Positions 33,217 to 40,888 of a stretch of 64,000 bases of DNA are shown piece by piece (the stretch's first letter is position 1; every line of letters begins with the position of its first letter). A program made the position numbers and the translations under genes. Below the pieces are notes generated by a model. It made no database searches and was not told the origin of the DNA. It saw only the letters and a program-made list of their open reading frames with translations. Source of the stretch: CAZSDU01 sp964429135 (lineage in GTDB: Bacteria > Bacteroidota > Bacteroidia > Bacteroidales > FEN-979); contig CAYSAU010000018.1 in NCBI GenBank assembly GCA_964429135.1, positions 8,218 through 72,217 of the forward strand, in the 5' to 3' direction.

Positions 33217-34689
33217 ATGCGAATGGTAAAAAAGCTGGTTTGTTGTATGGTGTTTATCGTCTTACTGGCCTTTGGTTTACAGCATGTCTTCAAAGGAGTG
33301 GATGAAAAACCCCTTCATGGATTTTTTATTGACAAGGTGGAGCCACCGGAAGTAAAGCGTTTTACCTGGGACAGATGGTTCAGAGGGGAATTTCAGCAGG
33401 AATTTATGGATCGGATTGAACATCATATAGGGTTTAGAAAATCCTTGTTGAGATTACGTAATCAATGGGATTACAGCTTATTCAGAATCTGTCATGCCGA
33501 AGGTTTTATCGCCGGAAAGAATGATTACCTGTATGAAGAGGATTATATTTTTGAATATACAGGTGAATTTTTTATCGGAGAAAAGACTTTGGAAAAAAAG
33601 ATGTCCCGATTAAAAAATGTGTACGATAGTCTCCAGTCGCATCAAATTGAACTGATCTTTGTTTTTGAACCTGGTAAAGCCAGCGTTATGCCCGAGTTTA
33701 TTCCGGGGCGCTATCATCCGCGACAAAGAACCTTGTCCAATTATGAATGGATTAAAACGAAGGCAGTATCGCTGGGTTTACCCTTTCTTGATTTGAATGA
33801 TTATTTCAAACAAGTCAGAGATACATCCCGCTACCCGGTTTTTCCGAAATATGGGATGCATTGGAGTATTTATGGGGTAGCCCTGGCCGCAGACACCCTG
33901 AAAAAATATATCGAACAAAGAACATCCTCAAGGCTTCCGGAAATTTCCATCGAGCGGATAGTGCTTTCCGACACGGCCAGGCTGACCGACAACGATATCG
34001 GCGAGATACTCAATCTTTGTTTGCCCCTGCCTAAAACCCTGGGTGCCTATCCGGTTTTAAAAATTGAAGACGATCCCCAAAAAAGAAATTTATCGGTATT
34101 GGTTATAGCCGATAGTTATTATGTAAATTTCTGTAAGGGAAAAATTTCCGATCAGTTGTTTAAAAATCAGGAGTACTGGTATTACAACAACAAATTATAT
34201 CCTTATCATCATAATAATCCTCCTGTGTACGTGGATAAATCGGAATTGCTTTCAACTTATAAGAAGTTCGATGTCATCCTTTTGATGATCTCTGAAATCA
34301 ATATGCATAATGGATTCTGGAATTTTGCTGATGAAGCTTACCTGGCTTTTCATCCGGAAACCAGTGATGATAAGGTTTATAGTACGGAAAATGAAATCCG
34401 CAATGATAGAAACTGGTTCAGGTTTTTAGTGAAAAAAGCCAAAAGGCAGCATCGCCCACTCGAAGAAATTATCAGAAATGATGCAGAATATACCTTCTAC
34501 AATAATTATCAAGAGATAAAAGGGAAAACCCGGCAAGACAGCATTATATATCTGGTCCTGTCCATATATCAGAATCAGGAATGGCTTTCAGCTGTTGAAA
34601 AGAAAGCAAAGGAGCGGAATGTATCCCTGGATACCATGCTTTACCGTGATGCGAATTATCTGTATGACCAATCAAAACAAAATCCTTAA
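33217..34689 (+). CDS. AlgJ/AlgX-like protein, copy 2, with C-terminal repeat extension
   Basis: A 490-residue paralogue of the protein at 30565. It has an N-terminal membrane anchor (residues 5-22), FIAGKNDYLYEEDYIFEY, DTSRYPVFPKYGMHWSIYG (H215; Gly213 in place of the usual Asp) and VIADSYY (S300). Residues 394-490 form an extension absent from copy 1, with two gapless repeats of about 30 residues starting at W400 and W456 (W..xxVxKKAKxRxxxL...DAxY). The two copies probably act at different steps or on different acceptors of the same MBOAT protein (inference). Confidence 0.82.
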   Translation: MRMVKKLVCCMVFIVLLAFGLQHVFKGVDEKPLHGFFIDKVEPPEVKRFTWDRWFRGEFQQEFMDRIEHHIGFRKSLLRLRNQWDYSLFRICHAEGFIAGKNDYLYEEDYIFEYTGEFFIGEKTLEKKMSRLKNVYDSLQSHQIELIFVFEPGKASVMPEFIPGRYHPRQRTLSNYEWIKTKAVSLGLPFLDLNDYFKQVRDTSRYPVFPKYGMHWSIYGVALAADTLKKYIEQRTSSRLPEISIERIVLSDTARLTDNDIGEILNLCLPLPKTLGAYPVLKIEDDPQKRNLSVLVIADSYYVNFCKGKISDQLFKNQEYWYYNNKLYPYHHNNPPVYVDKSELLSTYKKFDVILLMISEINMHNGFWNFADEAYLAFHPETSDDKVYSTENEIRNDRNWFRFLVKKAKRQHRPLEEIIRNDAEYTFYNNYQEIKGKTRQDSIIYLVLSIYQNQEWLSAVEKKAKERNVSLDTMLYRDANYLYDQSKQNP

Positions 34690-34706
34690 TATTGTACAGG
34701 AACAAA

Positions 34707-36500
34707 ATGAATATGAAGAAAAAAAGGTACTTGATTGCCTTGGGTGTTTTACTTCCCTTGTCTATTATTGCGGTGACCCTGGGGCTGAAATACTTTCCCT
34801 TGAACAAAGTGGTCAGTATTCCTTCCTCTTCAGAAAAAGAATTTCTTAATTCTCAAAAAATCCATGCTCAGGCGCCTAATAGCCTGTATTTTGATTTTGA
34901 AGTGGATCCCGGGAAACCGACACCTGATGGTTTTTATAAAGGAATAGCTCATTCTGGTCTCTTTTCGGCCAAAGCTTTCGGGCAAAACAGCTTTGGCGCA
35001 GCGATTGAGCGTACTGCCAGAGAGATAGGAGTGGAAAACCTGAAAGAAGTTTCCCTCAGTACCTGGGTTTATGTTTTTCCAACAACCAAGGAAGTCAATG
35101 CAACTTTTGTTTTGGCAGCTTCTAACGAATTGGGCGTGAATATTTGCTGGAAAGGAGTCGGTTTGTCAGGTACAGGAATCCCATGTGGGAAATGGTTTAA
35201 AATCAGCGGGAAACTTGACCTCAGTGAAGTACAATTCAAACCTGAATATAAACTGAAAATTTATTTCTGGAACAACAGTCCGACAGATATTCTCGTGGAT
35301 GATTATTATATGGTCTTCGGAAGTCAGCCTGACCGGCGTGGAGATACTGTTTTCGTGGACATGACGAAAGAAACCTCCTTTAACCCCCGCCTTAATTTCC
35401 CGCCATTTCCCACGGTATCGCTTGAAAGGGTTCATGGCTGGAAAAAAATGAAGGAAATTTCTCCCTCTGACAAAATCATTTCCGGTGATTTTCTTAATGA
35501 TCAAGAGCATTTGGAGGAAATTCTGGTTGTTCATAAGGGATTAAAGCCATTCTTTTTATTATTCTGTGCGAGTTCAACCGAGATTCGGAAAATTCCTTTC
35601 CATACCCCGTCATCAGCTTTGCCTTTTTTTACATCCGGCAATATCTGGAAGGGAAAATTCTTAGCTACGCAGGGAGAACAACTCCTCATGGCATCTGAAA
35701 ATGGCATGATGCTCGGTAAGTTTACCAACAGTAAAGGCCCCTGTGCTTCAGAATCGGGAATCATTTTTAATATTGTTTGGCAGTCTTTCGATAAAAAGCT
35801 GTCGGGGATATATATGAAGGATAATCAATGGGTTTTTCCCGGTGATTTCAATAAGGATGGAATCAGCGAATTGCTCTTACTGATGGACCATGGATATTGG
35901 AAAATTCTGCAATTTGACCAGGCAAAAAAAGACTCCTGGAAAATTCTGGCCGAAGGCGACAGGAATCCGGTCAGGGAATGGGACCGGTCAGTTTTCGAAA
36001 TCGGCTTATCCGTGGATCATTTTCTCGCCGATATAGGGCAGGATGTCATACTTTCGGTCGTGAAAAATAAACAGACTGGGAAATCCGATTATTCCCTTCG
36101 TTGGTATCATTCAAGCGGCGGGAAATTTGAATCGAAATACCCTGAAAAATCTGAATATTTTGGGAAAACCATTGGACTTGACACCCTGAAACCAACGGAT
36201 CGTTTTTTTACTTCAGCCTCAGAGTCCGGACAGGGACGGATGGTATTACGTTATAACCGCGACTGGCGGTTCGACCTGAAACAACTGACATTTAATGATA
36301 CCGCTTTTCAGATTCAGGCCAATGTCGATTTCCATGGTTATGATAAGGATCATAACCCAAAGTATTATGAATCACTCCGGATAATTCCAGGAAAATATAC
36401 CGTTCAGGGGAATACCACTTACTTTATCCTGGGTTCAAATAAAGAAGAAACAACAGAACTCCCGGATGTTATGGAATTATATTCATTCCCTCAAAAATGA
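34707..36500 (+). CDS. Anchored exported protein with FG-GAP-like motif, function unknown
   Basis: A 597-residue protein I cannot assign. A single N-terminal membrane segment (YLIALGVLLPLSIIAVTLGL) leaves the rest outside the cytosol. Residues about 50-210 look like a beta jelly roll (SLYFDFEVDPGKPTPDGFYKG, STWVYVFPTTKEVNATFVLAAS, KLKIYFWNNSPTDILVDDYYM), as in carbohydrate-binding modules. The rest resembles a propeller; VFPGDFNKDGISELLLL carries an FG-GAP-type calcium motif. The ATG at 34707 is preferred over an in-frame TTG at 34692. Overlap by four bases with the next gene points to a joint task, perhaps glycan binding. Confidence 0.72.
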   Translation: MNMKKKRYLIALGVLLPLSIIAVTLGLKYFPLNKVVSIPSSSEKEFLNSQKIHAQAPNSLYFDFEVDPGKPTPDGFYKGIAHSGLFSAKAFGQNSFGAAIERTAREIGVENLKEVSLSTWVYVFPTTKEVNATFVLAASNELGVNICWKGVGLSGTGIPCGKWFKISGKLDLSEVQFKPEYKLKIYFWNNSPTDILVDDYYMVFGSQPDRRGDTVFVDMTKETSFNPRLNFPPFPTVSLERVHGWKKMKEISPSDKIISGDFLNDQEHLEEILVVHKGLKPFFLLFCASSTEIRKIPFHTPSSALPFFTSGNIWKGKFLATQGEQLLMASENGMMLGKFTNSKGPCASESGIIFNIVWQSFDKKLSGIYMKDNQWVFPGDFNKDGISELLLLMDHGYWKILQFDQAKKDSWKILAEGDRNPVREWDRSVFEIGLSVDHFLADIGQDVILSVVKNKQTGKSDYSLRWYHSSGGKFESKYPEKSEYFGKTIGLDTLKPTDRFFTSASESGQGRMVLRYNRDWRFDLKQLTFNDTAFQIQANVDFHGYDKDHNPKYYESLRIIPGKYTVQGNTTYFILGSNKEETTELPDVMELYSFPQK

Positions 36501-38431
36501 ACCGAATGAAAATGAACTTGACGTTTTTACTCATGGGGATATTGCCGATGACAGGAATCCATTCCGGCTGTAATCAGAATCCCAGCTCCGCTCAGGTGGT
36601 TACGGATCAGTTTATTGTCAGAGATTTTACCCCTCTGACCAACTGGAATATTGAAAAACCATTGTACCTCGATTATTCAGGTGCCAAGGAAAATGGGTTT
36701 GTTATTCCCTCGTCCCGTCAAACAGCAGATGGTTTTTTTGACCTGGAGTTCAGTATAAAAAATACAGGAAAAGAGGCAACAGAATTTTATTATAAAATAT
36801 ATTACCAGAATGAATCCTATAAATTTAATGAAAGGTCTGACCAGGATACAGCAAAACAGCATCCTTATGCCTGGGAAAATTTTTACGGAAGCTGGGAAAA
36901 TGTAGCGACTACCATGTTAAAAACGGATGTTATTCCTGCTGATGATCAATTTTATAAGATTACAAACAAGTTCAGGATCGTTGGCAATCCAAGGGATGAA
37001 CAACGTTATTACCTGAACGGTAAAAATGACCGTTGGAAAAGAAACCCCAGGGTTGGAAAATATAGTTTTTTACTGGTGGTAACCGTGGCTGAAAACATGG
37101 GCGAAAAACGCATCCCCGAGTATATTCAAAACATCGGCTTACCCTCTCCTGAGGGTTTTATAAATCCATATTTTTATTTTAAATACGGGGATGGATGTAA
37201 GCTTCAGAATACCATAGTGCAGGAGTATCCAGGTCAACTTCTGGTGATGGCCAAACCCGACTTGGGTGGAGGGATTTATATCAATCCGAATAATTTCACC
37301 AAAGAGACGGCCGATCAATACGGAAATGATCTCTGTGGCCAGGATTCTGCCCTGTATAAAAATGCGGCCTTTGAGCAGTTCATCCACTATGTTGATCCTT
37401 CGACAAAGATGGATCATATCCCGGTGATTTCAGATGTGCTGAAAGATCAGTACTCAAAGCTGGATTACAATTGGAATAAAAGGTTCTACCGCAAGGAAGA
37501 GCTTATTTCCGTGACGGCTACAACAGCAGCCCGTCCCTGTGAAACTGTCATTTCTGATCCGGTCAACCATAAAATTTCTATCCGTAACCCTAAAGCTGAA
37601 TTTGGGAAATGGCAGAAACAAAATGTGGGAATTATCACGCGTCATGGGATGACATACGGGAAATGGACAGTCAAGGCAAAGCTTACCGAACTCCTGAATG
37701 AAAATCAACTGTGGAATGGTATCACCAATGCGATCTGGCTGCTGACCATGGACCAGGGTGACTGGAACCTGAGACGGGATTGCAACAACGGTGGATATAT
37801 GGCTAATTATTACGGCGGACAGCAGGATCAAAGAATTAAAAATGTCGGATATTCAGAAATCGATTTTGAAATCCTGAAAACTGTACCCTACTGCCCGTCC
37901 TGGGTACTTCCACCTGCGTATAACCATGGGAATGACGATCAATTTCGGCTGTCAAGCTGGAATGTCTCATTCCCTGAAGAAATTATGGCCAATGATAATA
38001 AAATCATCGTAGCTTGTACCAACTGGGACATGGCTTGCTGGCAACCGGCTGATTTTCATGATGGGTGCTGGCCGGTGAATTTTGAAGGCAATACTTTCTG
38101 GGCTCATCGCTGGGATAAAAATTACCGGGCTTTGACCGAAAAATCCCTGGAAAGTGATGATGAACTTTTCGGGTCCGACTTTTATTATTTTCAGATCGAT
38201 TGGCAGCCCGAGCGAATTATCTGGAGGATCGGTCCTTCGAAAGAAAAACTCCGGGTTGTGGGATATGAAGATGATAAAGTGACTTCCGTTCCCAACAATC
38301 AGATGTTGCTGATTATAACCCAGGAATTCCATAATACCAAGTGGTGGATAGGATCTCCCTATGCCCAGGAAAATATTCCTTTCCCAAAAAATGATATCTT
38401 GGGGGAAATTTTAGAATTGACTATTGAATAA
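36497..38431 (+). CDS. Large exported protein with C-terminal GH16-like catalytic domain
   Basis: A 644-residue exported protein. The N-terminus is a signal peptide ending near Cys25 (IHSGC), possibly a lipoprotein although the lipobox is weak. Residues about 35-330 are an unrecognised region, rich in Tyr and Asn. Residues about 370-640 match the GH16 sandwich: GMTYGKWTVKAKL, the catalytic motif GYSEIDFEIL with E454, D456 and E458 intact, and later FQIDWQPERIIWRI and MLLIITQEFHNTKWWIG. GH16 enzymes hydrolyse or transglycosylate beta-glucans and galactans. It sits between the FG-GAP-like protein and the LtaS-like gene with four- and eight-base overlaps. Confidence 0.8.
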   Translation: MNRMKMNLTFLLMGILPMTGIHSGCNQNPSSAQVVTDQFIVRDFTPLTNWNIEKPLYLDYSGAKENGFVIPSSRQTADGFFDLEFSIKNTGKEATEFYYKIYYQNESYKFNERSDQDTAKQHPYAWENFYGSWENVATTMLKTDVIPADDQFYKITNKFRIVGNPRDEQRYYLNGKNDRWKRNPRVGKYSFLLVVTVAENMGEKRIPEYIQNIGLPSPEGFINPYFYFKYGDGCKLQNTIVQEYPGQLLVMAKPDLGGGIYINPNNFTKETADQYGNDLCGQDSALYKNAAFEQFIHYVDPSTKMDHIPVISDVLKDQYSKLDYNWNKRFYRKEELISVTATTAARPCETVISDPVNHKISIRNPKAEFGKWQKQNVGIITRHGMTYGKWTVKAKLTELLNENQLWNGITNAIWLLTMDQGDWNLRRDCNNGGYMANYYGGQQDQRIKNVGYSEIDFEILKTVPYCPSWVLPPAYNHGNDDQFRLSSWNVSFPEEIMANDNKIIVACTNWDMACWQPADFHDGCWPVNFEGNTFWAHRWDKNYRALTEKSLESDDELFGSDFYYFQIDWQPERIIWRIGPSKEKLRVVGYEDDKVTSVPNNQMLLIITQEFHNTKWWIGSPYAQENIPFPKNDILGEILELTIE

Positions 38432-40880
38432 ATTAAACCGTATCCAACGAATATGCAGACCCATGATACAAAGGCTGAAACATAAACTTCCCGAAATCTT
38501 CAGGGATTTTATTCGGATCAGTCTTTCGGTGTCGGCAGTCATATTGCTGATGCGGGTGGCGCAGTATTTTTCACTGTTAATGATGCATTCGCTTCCGTTT
38601 CATGCAGTCTTCCTTGAATTTCGCGGTTTTTTAATGGATATAATACTCTGGCAGTACGCTTCATGGATATTACTGATTCCCTTTGTCCTTTTTTCATTGT
38701 CAGGGAAATGGATCGGTAGGCTGTTTTTGGGTCTCCTCTCCATGATCCTTCTTTGTGTTGAGTGGGGATTGTTTCAGTATTTCTCATTGACCATACGCCC
38801 ACTTGATCAGGTGATTTTTTCCTATACCCTGAAGGAGATGATGATGATTACAGGCAGCTGTGTAAAATTTAACCTGATCACTTTTCTGCCCTTTATCCTA
38901 ATATTGATTTTCTTATTCTCTGGTTTCTATTTTTTCCTGAGGATCAAACTGAAGAAAACCCTGCTTCTCTCAATAACGACCGTAAGCCTCATGACTTTAT
39001 TCCTGATCGGACCAATTACTCCCAAAGAAAATCAATCTAAAAATCCGTTTGAGTATTATTTGGTTTACAATAAAACAGCATATTTTTTAAACAAATGCCG
39101 TATTTATTTTACACGTTCACAAAATTCCGGAATTCAATCCGATCTTGATGCCATCATCAAACGGTATCATAGGGATCATCCGGAATTTAAATTTTTGGGC
39201 AACAAATACCCCTTCCTTCACGACGAAAACACTCCTGATGTTCTCGGCGATTTTTTTGATTTTCAAAAGGACAAACCCAATCTTGTTTTCATCATTGTTG
39301 AGTCTCTGTCTTCCTGTTTTATGGGAAATAACGATATTTTCGGAAGTTTTACCCCTTTTCTTGATTCCCTATCAGCCCATAGTCTCTACTGGAACAATTT
39401 TCTCTCTACTGCTGACCGGACTTTTAACGTTTTACCTGCCATGTTTGCTTCCCTTCCACCTGGTGATCCGACCTTTATCAACGAAGCCGGGAAGATGCCG
39501 TATCATTTGTCGATGATTCGATATTTAAGAGAAAACGGATATTATGCCAGCTTTTTTTACAGCGGCGATCCATCTTTTAATTATATGGAAGATTTCCTGG
39601 AGCGTCAGGGCACAGATTATATTTTACGGACTTTCGGGGTAAAATATAAAAAATATGTAGTCAACGAGGGATACGGATGGGGCTTCCCGGACTTGGATCT
39701 ATATCATCGTTCTTTTGAAATCATGGATTCGGTAAAAAAATCCCCACGGCTTGATATTTATCTTACCCTTTCCCTGCATAGCCCGTTTATCCCTCCACGA
39801 CAGGATTATTACCTTACATTGTTGGAGGATAGAAGAAAAATGATGAACCCGTCAATGGAATTGCAACAGGATTTGAAAAAGTATAAAAACATCTTCTCGA
39901 CTGTTCTTTATACCGATGATGCGTTAAGAAATTTTTTTGAACATTACAAAGCACGACCGGAATTCAGAAATACAATTTTCATCATAACAGGCGATCATGC
40001 ACTTCCTGAGCTTAACTTGTTCAGGTTCTCTGGTTTGGAGCATTATCATGTTCCGCTGATTATTTTTTCTCCGATGCTGAAAGCGCCAGTACATTTCCGC
40101 TCGGTTTCTTCTCACCTGGATATTACACCTTCTTTTCTTGCGATGTTGAATAAGCGGTTTAACGTTAAAATCCAATCCGTTGCCCCTTGGATGGGAAGGG
40201 GGATAGATACGAACAAAAGTCCTCGCAACATCCACATTCTCCCCTTTATTCTGAACAATAAGGAAATAGTGGAATATGTTAATAAGCAATATTATTTTTC
40301 TTCTGATGTTGTTCTATTGATCCAACCCGATATAAAATTAAGGAAAATCAGGAATTCTACGTTGTTGCAAAGAATGAGCCGTGAACTGAATGATTTTAAG
40401 GCACTCAACACTTATGTCACGAAACAGAATAAACTGATACCTCCGGAATTATTTTTTAAGGAAATCATTTATACTAAAGAAATCCGTTTAAAGGACTCCC
40501 TCGTATTTAACCCATCAGACTCCACGGGGGAATTTCGTTCCATGATCCGTGACCTTTCCTTTGGTCCTGAATTTCACACCCTGAAATTGGAAATTGAATT
40601 TCTGGCTGGCAAATTTACAGCGGAACCCAATAAGGATCCGTTAGTTGTACTCGATTTATATCAGAAATCCGGACGACATTTACGCTGGCAATCATTTAAA
40701 ATTCCGGTATCAGAAAAACCTGAGAGATGGTATCCTGTAAAAATAGTAGAGTCCGTAGATCTGACCAGTCTGAACAACAGCGAAGACTATGTTATGCATA
40801 TGTACATTTGGAACAGATCCAGGCTGAATTTAAAATTAGACCAACCCAAAGTGAAAATTACAGGGTTTTATACAAAATAA
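38424..40880 (+). CDS. LtaS/MdoB-like phosphotransferase (alkaline phosphatase superfamily)
   Basis: An 818-residue inner-membrane enzyme. About five hydrophobic helices in the first 200 residues precede a periplasmic sulfatase-like domain. The metal and catalytic residues are visible: E293 in FIIVESLSS, probable nucleophile T333 in STADRTFN, and D524/H525 in ITGDHALPE. Relatives transfer phosphoglycerol or phosphoethanolamine to polymers such as lipoteichoic acid or periplasmic glucans. A C-terminal beta region (about 690-818) is extra. It overlaps the GH16-like gene by eight bases and ends nine bases from the convergent PBP gene. It is likely the final decorating enzyme of the cluster (inference). 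Confidence 0.86.
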   Translation: MNKLNRIQRICRPMIQRLKHKLPEIFRDFIRISLSVSAVILLMRVAQYFSLLMMHSLPFHAVFLEFRGFLMDIILWQYASWILLIPFVLFSLSGKWIGRLFLGLLSMILLCVEWGLFQYFSLTIRPLDQVIFSYTLKEMMMITGSCVKFNLITFLPFILILIFLFSGFYFFLRIKLKKTLLLSITTVSLMTLFLIGPITPKENQSKNPFEYYLVYNKTAYFLNKCRIYFTRSQNSGIQSDLDAIIKRYHRDHPEFKFLGNKYPFLHDENTPDVLGDFFDFQKDKPNLVFIIVESLSSCFMGNNDIFGSFTPFLDSLSAHSLYWNNFLSTADRTFNVLPAMFASLPPGDPTFINEAGKMPYHLSMIRYLRENGYYASFFYSGDPSFNYMEDFLERQGTDYILRTFGVKYKKYVVNEGYGWGFPDLDLYHRSFEIMDSVKKSPRLDIYLTLSLHSPFIPPRQDYYLTLLEDRRKMMNPSMELQQDLKKYKNIFSTVLYTDDALRNFFEHYKARPEFRNTIFIITGDHALPELNLFRFSGLEHYHVPLIIFSPMLKAPVHFRSVSSHLDITPSFLAMLNKRFNVKIQSVAPWMGRGIDTNKSPRNIHILPFILNNKEIVEYVNKQYYFSSDVVLLIQPDIKLRKIRNSTLLQRMSRELNDFKALNTYVTKQNKLIPPELFFKEIIYTKEIRLKDSLVFNPSDSTGEFRSMIRDLSFGPEFHTLKLEIEFLAGKFTAEPNKDPLVVLDLYQKSGRHLRWQSFKIPVSEKPERWYPVKIVESVDLTSLNNSEDYVMHMYIWNRSRLNLKLDQPKVKITGFYTK

Positions 40881-40888
40881 GGGAGTGT

